Below the pieces are notes generated by a model. It was not told the DNA's origin. It ran no database searches and was given only the letters and a program-made list of their open reading frames with translations. A DNA stretch of 64,000 nucleotides from Chryseobacterium sp. ON_d1 (GTDB lineage: Bacteria > Bacteroidota > Bacteroidia > Flavobacteriales > Weeksellaceae), in contig NZ_BJTC01000002.1 of NCBI RefSeq assembly GCF_006829085.1, forward strand, positions 62,001 to 126,000. The letters run 5' to 3'. Position 1 is the first letter of the stretch, and the number at the start of each line of letters is the position of its first letter. The translations under genes and the position numbers were made by a program. This document shows, one piece after another, positions 46,782-55,566 of the stretch.

Positions 46782-48729
46782 GCTGTGACTAATCACGAAG
46801 ATAATAATTTTTGAAAGCAATTCACAACGCAACCTTAGGTAAGAGATTTTCATAGTAAGCTGTGACTAATCACGAAGATAATAATTTTTGAAAGCAATTC
46901 ACAACACTCCGGCTGTTATGGTAAAGCTTCAATAAGCTGTGACTAATCACGAAGATAATAATTTTTGAAAGCAATTCACAACAGTCTGCAGGTGCTCCTG
47001 CTAATACTATTCGCTGTGACTAATCACGAAGATAATAATTTTTGAAAGCAATTCACAACTATCGTGTCGTGTGTCAGCAATTTGGCTGAGCTGTGACTAA
47101 TCACGAAGATAATAATTTTTGAAAGCAATTCACAACACACTATTACTGCGCTACCACTTACGGAAGGCTGTGACTAATCACGAAGATAATAATTTTTGAA
47201 AGCAATTCACAACTTTATGGTGGTGCAGCGGGTGGTGCTAAATGCTGTGACTAATCACGAAGATAATAATTTTTGAAAGCAATTCACAACACTCGATCAT
47301 TTCAGTCGCCCGGGGTTTTAGCTGTGACTAATCACGAAGATAATAATTTTTGAAAGCAATTCACAACTGCATGGAATTGAAAACAATAATGGTTGGAGCT
47401 GTGACTAATCACGAAGATAATAATTTTTGAAAGCAATTCACAACTAAGGCGTATAGTATTCCTACCAGTGAATGGCTGTGACTAATCACGAAGATAATAA
47501 TTTTTGAAAGCAATTCACAACAGGAAGCGGAATATTATTTAGGGGGTTGCAGCTGTGACTAATCACGAAGATAATAATTTTTGAAAGCAATTCACAACCC
47601 TGTTTTTACAAACTATCCAATAAGGAGTGCTGTGACTAATCACGAAGATAATAATTTTTGAAAGCAATTCACAACTCCATGTAGGTGAGGATGTTACAAG
47701 TGAAAGCTGTGACTAATCACGAAGATAATAATTTTTGAAAGCAATTCACAACCGGGGCGTAATATTGTTGCCAAGCCGTATTGCTGTGACTAATCACGAA
47801 GATAATAATTTTTGAAAGCAATTCACAACTAGAGCAGATACGTAAAGGTGATGGAGGTGGCTGTGACTAATCACGAAGATAATAATTTTTGAAAGCAATT
47901 CACAACCACGAGAGCAGTACGATAGAATGTGGCGTGGCTGTGACTAATCACGAAGATAATAATTTTTGAAAGCAATTCACAACCACTATGGCGTTAGCTA
48001 ATGAAGGAAAGACGCTGTGACTAATCACGAAGATAATAATTTTTGAAAGCAATTCACAACGTAATATTCTATTAGGCATATCTTCATTTTGCTGTGACTA
48101 ATCACGAAGATAATAATTTTTGAAAGCAATTCACAACTACAGGTATAACCATAGATGGAACTTCTTCGCTGTGACTAATCACGAAGATAATAATTTTTGA
48201 AAGCAATTCACAACCCTTTATATTTACTAACAATCCTAACCCTGGCTGTGACTAATCACGAAGATAATAATTTTTGAAAGCAATTCACAACAGCTATCCA
48301 AACCTTTTCCATTACAACGCCGCTGTGACTAATCACGAAGATAATAATTTTTGAAAGCAATTCACAACCTAAAGCGATGGATCCATTAAATGCTATTGGC
48401 TGTGACTAATCACGAAGATAATAATTTTTGAAAGCAATTCACAACAAATACTTTAATTAATTAATAATTATACAAGCTGTGACTAATCACGAAGATAATA
48501 ATTTTTGAAAGCAATTCACAACGACAGGTGTGATTGTATTTTCATCTAGATCGCTGTGACTAATCACGAAGATAATAATTTTTGAAAGCAATTCACAACA
48601 GGACTTCGAGAGTTTTGAATTTTAAAGACGCTGTGACTAATCACGAAGATAATAATTTTTGAAAGCAATTCACAACTGCCACCACCCTTCTATCCTGGCT
48701 TCATAGGCTGTGACTAATCACGAAGATAA
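46782..48729 (-). CRISPR. Type II-C CRISPR array, 25 full 47-base repeats plus one truncated repeat, 25 spacers
   Basis: The period is exactly 77 bases from 46782 to 48707: 47-base repeat (plus strand GCTGTGACTAATCACG through AAAGCAATTCACAAC) and 30-base spacers, with no length exception. I saw no substitutions in the full repeats. The last copy (48707-48729) keeps only the first 23 bases. Because the tracrRNA anti-repeat pairs with the minus-strand repeat (GTTGTGAATTGCTTTC...), the array is transcribed on the minus strand, toward cas2. Each repeat on that strand contains GTTG, 21 bases, then TATCTTCG, one base off TAnnTTTG, so each may be its own promoter as in Neisseria and Campylobacter II-C arrays. 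Confidence 0.97.
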
Positions 48730-48814
48730 GAATATCCCTGCAAAAAGATTTATAATTTATATAAAAATACCACATTTATTGATGTATGGTAAGGTGCCTC
48801 CCGATAGGATTTTC

Positions 48815-48822
48815 TATTTTTG
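48815..48822 (+). promoter_or_regulatory. -7 promoter element of the YceI gene
   Basis: TATTTTTG, perfect consensus, 43 bases before the YceI start. Confidence 0.6.
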
Positions 48823-48865
48823 TACCCGAAAACGACAAAATTCAAACTTTTTTAAACAGTTCAAT

Positions 48866-49543
48866 ATGAAAAAAATTAGCGTAATTGCATTAGTAGGAGT
48901 AGGATTGCTTTTAGCATCATGTAATAAAGAAAAATCGGCAGAATCTGCAGCTACTGCTCAGGAGCAGAAAGTAGCAGAGAGCAAAGGTGAAACACTTGCT
49001 GTAGATACAGCAGGGTCTGTAGTAAACTGGAAGGCATTCCATAAAGGAGGTATGGCACCTCGTTGGGGAACGCTTACAGTAAAATCAGGAGATATCAGTG
49101 TTGATGCAGGTCAGGTTGCAGCAGGAAACTTTATTATCGATATGAATTCTATTAAAGTAGATCCGGCTTCAGTAACGGAGAAAGATAAAAAACCGGCAGA
49201 TCTTGAGGCTCACCTTAAAAACCCAGATTTCTTTGATGTAGCGAAAAACCCTACTTCAGATTTCAAAATTACAAGTGTTACTGATCTGAAAGAAGCACCA
49301 AAAGATGCTGTAGCAGGAGCTAACAAAACAGTAAGCGGAAACCTTACATTATCAGGAAAAACAATGAATGTTACTTTCCCTGCTAAAGTAGATGTTACTG
49401 AAAACTCAGCAGCTATTCAGGCTAAATTCACTGTAAACAGAGCAGATTGGGGAATCAAATTCGGTACTTCAGAAGCAGATCCTGCAGAATGGATGATCAG
49501 CAAGGATATTGAGATTGCTATTGATGTGAAAGCTAAAAAATAA
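48866..49543 (+). CDS. YceI family lipoprotein
   Basis: Start at MKKISVIALVG; the open frame reaches back into the array, but the signal peptide and upstream promoter settle the start. 225 aa, with lipobox LLASC at ~15-19, so lipid-anchored. The YceI lipocalin-like barrel follows: VVNWKAFHKGGMAPRWGTLTVKSGDISVD, AHLKNPDFFDVAKNPTSDFKITSV, SGNLTLSGKTMNVTFPAKVDV. YceI proteins bind isoprenoid-like lipids in the cell envelope; the ligand here is unknown. Single gene with its own terminator, unrelated to the adjacent CRISPR locus. Confidence 0.92.
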   Translation: MKKISVIALVGVGLLLASCNKEKSAESAATAQEQKVAESKGETLAVDTAGSVVNWKAFHKGGMAPRWGTLTVKSGDISVDAGQVAAGNFIIDMNSIKVDPASVTEKDKKPADLEAHLKNPDFFDVAKNPTSDFKITSVTDLKEAPKDAVAGANKTVSGNLTLSGKTMNVTFPAKVDVTENSAAIQAKFTVNRADWGIKFGTSEADPAEWMISKDIEIAIDVKAKK

Positions 49544-49568
49544 GGTATTTAAATTTCAATACCTCTGG

Positions 49569-49595
49569 GCTGCCTAAATACAAGGCAGCTTTTTT
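49569..49595 (+). terminator. Terminator after the YceI gene
   Basis: GCTGCCT and AGGCAGC pair around AAATACA, followed by six T. Confidence 0.88.
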
Positions 49596-49612
49596 ATTTT
49601 ACGTCAAAAAAA

Positions 49613-49981
<369 letters not shown>

Positions 49982-50055
49982 TTAGGAACGGCAAATTTAT
50001 GAAATCTGTTCTGATAGCGCTACAAATTAAACTTTGGAATTTTTCATGTGAAAAA

Positions 50056-50290
50056 GTTGTTTAAACTTTACCCAGCACAAAAGTCACAAAAGGTTTCACT
50101 TTAAAATACTTTAGTTCACTTAAGTAAGTTTAAAATGATACCGCAGAAAAGTTCACATAAAATGAAAATCAAAGATTTTCACAAAACTTAGGTGTGCTTA
50201 AAGCACAAGGCCTGGTTCTGAAAAGACTTAAGTGTCTAAAACTTTTGTGACTTTTATGGTTAAAATAATGATTATAAAAGTTTAAACAAC
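50056..50290. repeat. Fold-back repeat element, copy 1 (MITE-like)
   Basis: 235 bases bounded by the inverted ends GTTGTTTAAACTTT and AAAGTTTAAACAAC. Internal inverted segments include AAAAGTCACAAAAG against CTTTTGTGACTTTT, and a central GAAAATC/GATTTTC hairpin. A second copy lies at 62636-62864. It has no ORF. It fills most of the 49970-50331 divergent intergenic region. Confidence 0.75.
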
Positions 50291-50331
50291 CTTATAAATT
50301 AAATTTTACTTTTGCAGCAAATTAATTTTGA

Positions 50332-50586
50332 ATGCTACCTTTTCTGTTCATCACAAATCTGATTACATTTGGAGCTTTTGGCTTTGATAAATGGCAGGCC
50401 AAAAAACATCAATGGAGAATTTCAGAGAATACTCTTTTAGGAATTTCTCTTCTGGGTGGAATTTTAGGAGCTGCTTCCGGAATGATTATTTTCAATCATA
50501 AAGTTTCCAAAAAACCGTTTCTGGTAAAATTTATACTGGTGGTATTGATTGACCTGGTATTGTTTTACCGATTGATGAGGCATTGA
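50332..50586 (+). CDS. DUF1294 family small membrane protein
   Basis: 84 aa. FGFDKWQAKKHQWRISENTLL is the DUF1294 signature, followed by the glycine-rich membrane segment GISLLGGILGAASGMIIFNHK and a last segment FILVVLIDLVLFYRLM. Three membrane passes in all. The family has no assigned function. It starts 41 bases after the fold-back repeat, so that element may supply or affect its promoter. Confidence 0.85.
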   Translation: MLPFLFITNLITFGAFGFDKWQAKKHQWRISENTLLGISLLGGILGAASGMIIFNHKVSKKPFLVKFILVVLIDLVLFYRLMRH

Positions 50587-50697
50587 TATATGCATAACTA
50601 CCATGTTGTTTTCAAATGTTAAATATTGAAATGAAATAGTTTTTGTTAGGTATTTTTTATAAATTTATCATGCTAATAACAAATACAACAAAACAAC

Positions 50698-50904
50698 ATG
50701 AGAAATCTTAGAAAAATCTCCAGAACCGAAATGAAATCAGTTCAGGGAGGAATCGTAAAAGGAATGGTAAGATGTAAAGATGCAGACACGTGTGTCGTAA
50801 GATGGGGATGGGCCACCGGGTCATCCAGTAACTGTGCGGCATTTGACATCATATGTGGAGAACCGCCTGCAGTAGATCCATGCGAAATACAGGCTTGCGT
50901 ATAA
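50698..50904 (+). CDS. Double-glycine leader peptide, bacteriocin-like, 68 aa
   Basis: The leader MRNLRKISRTEMKSVQGG has the LxxISRxExKxxxGG pattern of Bacteroidota bacteriocin-like/natural-product precursors, cut after Gly-Gly by a C39-type peptidase-transporter. The core of ~50 residues has five Cys (C27, C32, C46, C53 and later) and ends DPCEIQACV, suggesting disulfides or modification. Three more peptides with similar leaders lie at 57.9-60.5 kb. No transporter or maturase gene is in the window. It has its own terminator. Confidence 0.75.
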   Translation: MRNLRKISRTEMKSVQGGIVKGMVRCKDADTCVVRWGWATGSSSNCAAFDIICGEPPAVDPCEIQACV

Positions 50905-50913
50905 ATAATTTAG

Positions 50914-50939
50914 AGAGTGCTTTTGGGGCACTCTTTTTT
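50914..50939 (+). terminator. Terminator of the GG-leader peptide gene
   Basis: AGAGTGC and GCACTCT pair around TTTTGGG, followed by six T. Confidence 0.85.
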
Positions 50940-51013
50940 ATGGTCTTGTCAATCGTATTTTAAACAAAATATTAAATATTTGGATAACTAAATATTTTTT
51001 CATTAAAAATCAC

Positions 51014-51021
51014 TACTTTTG
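51014..51021 (+). promoter_or_regulatory. typA -7 promoter element
   Basis: TACTTTTG, perfect consensus, 18 bases before the typA start; very short leader. Confidence 0.65.
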
Positions 51022-51039
51022 CACCCGTAAAAATCTTTT

Positions 51040-52845
51040 ATGCAAAACATTAGAAATATTGCGATTATCGCACACGTTGACCACGGAAAGACGACTTTGG
51101 TTGACAAGATCATTCACGCTACCAACATTTTCAGAGAAAATCAGGAGAGTGGGGAGTTAATTATGGATAATAACGATCTTGAAAGAGAAAGAGGGATCAC
51201 GATCTTATCCAAGAATATTTCTGTTACTTATAAAGACACAAAAATTAACGTAATTGATACTCCTGGTCACGCCGATTTTGGTGGAGAAGTAGAAAGAGTA
51301 TTGAAAATGGCTGATGGGGTTATTTTGTTGGTGGATGCGTTTGAAGGACCAATGCCACAAACAAGATTCGTACTTCAGAAAGCTTTAGAATTAGGATTAA
51401 GACCATTAGTCGTTATCAATAAAGTAGATAAACCCAACTGCCGTCCAGACGAAGTTCATGATCAGGTATTTGATTTATTCTTCAATCTTGAGGCTACTGA
51501 AGAACAGCTGGATTTTCCAACATTCTACGGTTCTTCTAAACAAGGTTGGTTCAACACTTCATTAGAACAAACTGAAGATATTTTACCATTATTAGATGGG
51601 ATCTTACAATATGTTCCGGCTCCTACTGTAACGGAAGGAAACCTTCAGATGCAGATCACTTCCCTTGATTACTCTTCTTTCTTAGGAAGAATTGCGATCG
51701 GAAAAGTGACAAGAGGAGAGATCAAAGAATCCCAGTGGATCGGTCTTGCTCAGGCAGATGGTAAAATAGTAAAAGGAAAAGTAAAAGAACTTTACGTTTT
51801 TGAAGGACTGGGAAAGAAAAAAGTAACTGAAGTACAGGCAGGAGACATCTGTGCTGTAGTAGGTTTCGATGCATTCCAGATCGGTGATTCATTCGTAGAT
51901 CTTGAAAATCCTGAACCATTGGAAAGAACGGCTATCGATGAGCCTACCCTGAACATGACATTCTCTATCAACAATTCACCTTTCTTCGGTAAAGATGGTA
52001 AATATGTTACATCTAACCACCTGAAAGAAAGATTAACAAAAGAATTAGAGAAAAACTTAGCCTTAAGAGTTCAGCAGACTGATGATGCTAACACTTTCTT
52101 AGTATTCGGTAGAGGTATTCTTCACTTGTCAGTTTTGATCGAAACTATGAGAAGAGAAGGATACGAGATGACCATTGGTCAGCCACAGGTTATCCTGAAA
52201 GAAATAGATGGTGTAAGCTGTGAGCCTTACGAATCTTTAGTAGTAGATGTTCCTGAAGAATATGCTTCAAGAGTTATCGACCTGGCTACACAAAGAAAAG
52301 GAGATCTTCACATTATGGAAACTAAAGGAGAAATGCAGCACATGGAGTTCGAAATTCCTTCAAGAGGATTGATCGGATTGCGTTCTCAGATGTTGACCGC
52401 TACTGCTGGTGAAGCTATCATGGCACACCGTTTCACAGAATACAAGCCTTTCAAAGGAGCTATTCCGGGAAGAAACAACGGAGTACTGATCAGTAAAACT
52501 ACAGGTCCTGCGACAGAATATTCAATCAACAAACTGCAGGATAGAGGTAAATTCTTCGTTGATCCGGGTGAGGAAATCTACACTGGAATGATCGTTGGAG
52601 AACAAAACAAACCTGGAGATCTGGTTGTGAATATCGTGGAAGCAAAACAGTTGAACAACATGCGTGCGGCTGGAAAAGATAAAGATACAGGGGTTGCTCC
52701 GAAAATCTTATTCTCACTGGAAGAATGTATGGAATATATTCAGGCTGATGAAGCGATCGAGGTTACTCCGAACTTTATCAGAATGAGAAAGAAAATCCTT
52801 TCTGAAGAAGAGAGAAAAAGAGTAGAGAGATCTGCAAAAGCATAA
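51040..52845 (+). CDS. typA: Translational GTPase TypA/BipA
   Basis: 601 aa, standard size. The G domain has G1 AHVDHGKTTL (11-20), switch RGITILSKN, DTPGHADFGGEVERV (G3) and NKVDKPNCRPDEV (G4). Then an EF-Tu-like domain II, an EF-G-like domain (LRSQMLTATAGEAIMAHRF) and the TypA-specific C-terminus. It binds 70S ribosomes and assists growth and ribosome assembly at low temperature and under stress. Single gene with a perfect -7 element and a terminator. Confidence 0.97.
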   Translation: MQNIRNIAIIAHVDHGKTTLVDKIIHATNIFRENQESGELIMDNNDLERERGITILSKNISVTYKDTKINVIDTPGHADFGGEVERVLKMADGVILLVDAFEGPMPQTRFVLQKALELGLRPLVVINKVDKPNCRPDEVHDQVFDLFFNLEATEEQLDFPTFYGSSKQGWFNTSLEQTEDILPLLDGILQYVPAPTVTEGNLQMQITSLDYSSFLGRIAIGKVTRGEIKESQWIGLAQADGKIVKGKVKELYVFEGLGKKKVTEVQAGDICAVVGFDAFQIGDSFVDLENPEPLERTAIDEPTLNMTFSINNSPFFGKDGKYVTSNHLKERLTKELEKNLALRVQQTDDANTFLVFGRGILHLSVLIETMRREGYEMTIGQPQVILKEIDGVSCEPYESLVVDVPEEYASRVIDLATQRKGDLHIMETKGEMQHMEFEIPSRGLIGLRSQMLTATAGEAIMAHRFTEYKPFKGAIPGRNNGVLISKTTGPATEYSINKLQDRGKFFVDPGEEIYTGMIVGEQNKPGDLVVNIVEAKQLNNMRAAGKDKDTGVAPKILFSLEECMEYIQADEAIEVTPNFIRMRKKILSEEERKRVERSAKA

Positions 52846-52867
52846 TAAAAATTTTATATATAAAATC

Positions 52868-52894
52868 AAAGCCTCGATTTTCGAGGCTTTTTTT
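52868..52894 (+). terminator. typA terminator
   Basis: AAAGCCTCGA and TCGAGGCTTT pair around TTT, with a T-run following. Confidence 0.9.
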
Positions 52895-52963
52895 CTATAC
52901 CAACTCATTAAAATGCTTATTTTGGCATAATAATCTCTGAGAAATAAAAAATAAATTTTAAAG

Positions 52964-52971
52964 TAGTTTTG
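52964..52971 (+). promoter_or_regulatory. -7 element immediately before the GHL10 gene
   Basis: TAGTTTTG ends only 5 bases before the ATG at 52977. If it is the promoter, the mRNA would be leaderless or start at the next ATG, 52983. Confidence 0.5.
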
Positions 52972-52976
52972 TGACT

Positions 52977-54590
52977 ATGAGAATGAATAAATTAAAACTT
53001 ATCGTTTTATTGGGTGTTTTTGCTTCTTACACCACCTCATGTTCCGTTCAGAACAATGTTGTAAAAACACCTTCCACGAAGAACCCGACAAAACCAACCA
53101 ACAATACAAACCCACCAAAAGTAAATCCTGTAACGACAAAACCAGTAACAGGAACAGCATCAACTGAAGAAAGTTTCAGGACCAATCTTCCGGAAATCAA
53201 AAGAGAATTCCGTGGTGCCTGGATTGCGAGTGTTGCGAATATCAACTGGCCTTCAAGAAACGATCTTACAGTAGAGCAGCAGAAAGCAGAGGCAATCAGT
53301 ATGCTTGATATGCTCAGGGACAATAATTTTAACGCTGCAATATTCCAGATCAGACCTTCAGCGGACGCTCTCTATACAAGCAATATCGAACCATGGTCTT
53401 ATTTCCTGACCGGAGAAACAGGAACTGCACCTTCTCCCAACTATGACCCGCTTCAGTTTTGGATTGAAGAAGCTCACAAAAGAGGGTTAGAGCTGCATGT
53501 CTGGTTAAATCCATACCGGGCACACCACACCAATGGAGGAGCAGTCAGCAGCCAGTCAATGGTGAATAAGCTGTCCGATATTGTGGTCCGGTTAAAGAAC
53601 GGAATGTATTGGTTTGATCCGGCCAATCCGAAAACACAGGGACATGTATCAAATATTGTAAAGGATATTGTCAAAAGATATGATATTGATGCCATTCATT
53701 TCGATGATTATTTCTATCCGTATGCAGCTTATAATAAAGGTGCGGATTTTCCTGACAATGCAACCTGGAATGCTTATGTAAGCAGTGGAGGTACTTTGTC
53801 CAGAGCAGACTGGAGAAGAGATAACGTTAATAAATTTGTAGAACGTATCTATAAGGAAATTCACGCAGAAAAGAATAATGTAAGGTTCGGGATCAGCCCG
53901 TTCGGAATCTGGAAACCCGGATATCCTGCAGGAATTGTAGGTTCATCCCAATACGATGAGCTCTATGCCGATGCTAAATTATGGTTAAATAAAGGCTGGG
54001 TAGATTATTTTTCCCCACAGCTGTATTGGCCGATTGATTCCAAAGGGCAAAGCTTTGAAGCCCTGTTAAGCTGGTGGCAGTCTGAAAATACCATGAACCG
54101 CCACTTATGGCCCGGTCTGAATACTGTTGAGATCAAAGTGTCAGATCGCCCGACAGAAATCAAAAACCAGATTGCCATTTCAAGAAATATCCTGAAAAAT
54201 GATGCGGGAGAAATTCACTGGAGCATTGCAGGATTGACCAAGAATCCCAACATGCTTCCTGCTTTGAAAAGCGGTCCTTACAGTGAAAAAGCATTAATAC
54301 CGAAATCACCGTGGATAAAAGCTGTTCCATTACAAGCTCCCACATTGTTTATTGCAGATAACGGAAGTTTTGCCCAGACAGGCTGGAGTACAAAAAATGC
54401 TGCTGAAGTTTTCCTTTGGGTACTCTTCACACAATATAACGGAGTATGGCAGACGGAAATTTTAACGCTGGACACCCTTTCAAAAGATATTCCTAAATTC
54501 AGAGACGGTAAAAAACTGAATGCTGTAGCTATTAAAGCCATCGACAGGTTAGGAAACGAAAGTGATTATACAGCCAGAAGAATTAAATAG
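52977..54590 (+). CDS. GHL10-type family 10-like glycoside hydrolase lipoprotein
   Basis: Start at MRMNKLKL (or the inner MNKLKL). The signal peptide ends in a lipobox (SYTTSC), then a 45-residue Thr/Pro/Asn linker (KNPTKPTNNTNPPKVNPVTT). The DUF187/GHL10 barrel begins REFRGAWIASVANINWPS and includes FQIRPSADALY, LHVWLNPYRAHH and AIHFDDYFYPY. The family is thought to act on cell-wall or polysaccharide glycans at the outer membrane; the exact substrate is not known. The C-terminal ~90 residues form a beta domain (TLFIADNGSFAQTGW). Single gene. Confidence 0.88.
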   Translation: MRMNKLKLIVLLGVFASYTTSCSVQNNVVKTPSTKNPTKPTNNTNPPKVNPVTTKPVTGTASTEESFRTNLPEIKREFRGAWIASVANINWPSRNDLTVEQQKAEAISMLDMLRDNNFNAAIFQIRPSADALYTSNIEPWSYFLTGETGTAPSPNYDPLQFWIEEAHKRGLELHVWLNPYRAHHTNGGAVSSQSMVNKLSDIVVRLKNGMYWFDPANPKTQGHVSNIVKDIVKRYDIDAIHFDDYFYPYAAYNKGADFPDNATWNAYVSSGGTLSRADWRRDNVNKFVERIYKEIHAEKNNVRFGISPFGIWKPGYPAGIVGSSQYDELYADAKLWLNKGWVDYFSPQLYWPIDSKGQSFEALLSWWQSENTMNRHLWPGLNTVEIKVSDRPTEIKNQIAISRNILKNDAGEIHWSIAGLTKNPNMLPALKSGPYSEKALIPKSPWIKAVPLQAPTLFIADNGSFAQTGWSTKNAAEVFLWVLFTQYNGVWQTEILTLDTLSKDIPKFRDGKKLNAVAIKAIDRLGNESDYTARRIK

Positions 54591-54660
54591 TTGGGCTATG
54601 ACCTGCTACCCAATATGTCATTGCGAACCTTTTGGTGAGTCAATTTCAATAATAAATTTA

Positions 54661-54690
54661 AAAACCAGTTCTGGAAAAGAGCTGGTTTTT
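54661..54690 (+). terminator. Terminator after the GHL10 gene
   Basis: AAAACCAGTTCT and AGAGCTGGTTTT pair with one G-T, loop GGAAA, then T. Confidence 0.85.
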
Positions 54691-54834
54691 ATTTTAGAAT
54701 AACTATAAATTATTAATTTAAATTACTGAAAATCAATTGTGTTTTAAAGTGGTTTGTAAATTTTAATATAAAATAATAACCTTATCGGAACTGTTTTTGC
54801 ATGAGTAATCCCATAATCACCAAAATATAACATT

Positions 54835-55386
54835 ATGAATACTAAAAGACTTTCCGACAACATGGAAAAAGCACTGAGTGATCAGATGAACAAGGAAATT
54901 CATGCATCACACGTTTTTTTATCTTATGGAATTTGGGCTGATGATAAAGGATATCAGGGAATTGCCAATTTCCTTTACCGCCATGCTCAGGAAGAAAGAA
55001 ATCATTCAATCAAATTCATGGAATATATTTTAAACAGAGGAGGAAAACCAAAAGTAGAAGCTATTCCGGCTCCTCCGGCAGATCCTGAAAATCTCACCGC
55101 TTGTTTTGACGGGGTTTTTAAACATGAAGTTGACAATACAACCGCTATTTACAGAATTGTAGATCTTTCTATGGAAGAAAAAGACTGGGCAACATGGAAT
55201 TTTATGCAATGGTTTGTACAGGAGCAGATTGAAGAGGAAACATTAGCTCAGAATCTTATTGATAAACTGAAAATTGCAGGTGGTGACAGAGCCACAGATG
55301 AATCTTTATTTACTTTAGATAAAACTTTACAGGAAGCACCGAATGATGTTCCGTTGGCTCAGGAAGCTACAGGAGATAATCCATAA
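54835..55386 (+). CDS. ftnA: Ferritin (non-heme iron storage)
   Basis: 183 aa. The ferroxidase site is complete: Glu21, Glu54, His57 (AQEERNHSIKF), Glu98 (KHEVD) and Gln131 (QEQIEEE), the same set as in E. coli FtnA shifted by four. It forms a 24-mer cage that oxidises and stores iron in the cytosol. The C-terminal tail (TLDKTLQEAPNDVPLAQEATGDNP) is slightly longer than in E. coli. Single gene; no Fur-like box was recognised upstream. Confidence 0.94.
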   Translation: MNTKRLSDNMEKALSDQMNKEIHASHVFLSYGIWADDKGYQGIANFLYRHAQEERNHSIKFMEYILNRGGKPKVEAIPAPPADPENLTACFDGVFKHEVDNTTAIYRIVDLSMEEKDWATWNFMQWFVQEQIEEETLAQNLIDKLKIAGGDRATDESLFTLDKTLQEAPNDVPLAQEATGDNP

Positions 55387-55414
55387 GACGATTCGGTGAA
55401 ATCCAGCCTTTTCA

Positions 55415-55444
55415 AAATCTGTCGGAATACCGACAGATTTTTTT
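55415..55444 (+). terminator. Ferritin terminator
   Basis: AAATCTGTCGG and CCGACAGATTT pair around AATA, then T7. Confidence 0.92.
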
Positions 55445-55469
55445 ATTATGAAACTCACCCAAAAATCAC

Positions 55470-55477
55470 TATCTTTG
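55470..55477 (+). promoter_or_regulatory. ychF -7 promoter element
   Basis: TATCTTTG, perfect consensus, 89 bases before ychF. The transcript would carry a long leader with an inverted repeat (55487-55559). Confidence 0.6.
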
Positions 55478-55566
55478 CACACTCGTAATTCAAGGTTCAG
55501 AGTTCAATGTTTAAAGTTGTAGAAACCTTGACTTGCTCCTAAACCTTAAACTTTGAATTTTACAAT

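Noticed and set aside
46782..48729. Array transcribed on the plus strand in line with the cas genes
   Set aside because: The tracrRNA anti-repeat, nexus and terminator read correctly only on the minus strand, and they pair with the minus-strand repeat.
48710..48865. N-terminal extension of the YceI protein into the CRISPR array
   Set aside because: A normal lipoprotein signal peptide starts at 48866 and a perfect -7 element lies at 48815, inside the supposed coding part.
54601..54660. CATTGCGAACC... stretch as a REP-type repeat
   Set aside because: Only one copy is visible in the window, so I cannot support a repeat.
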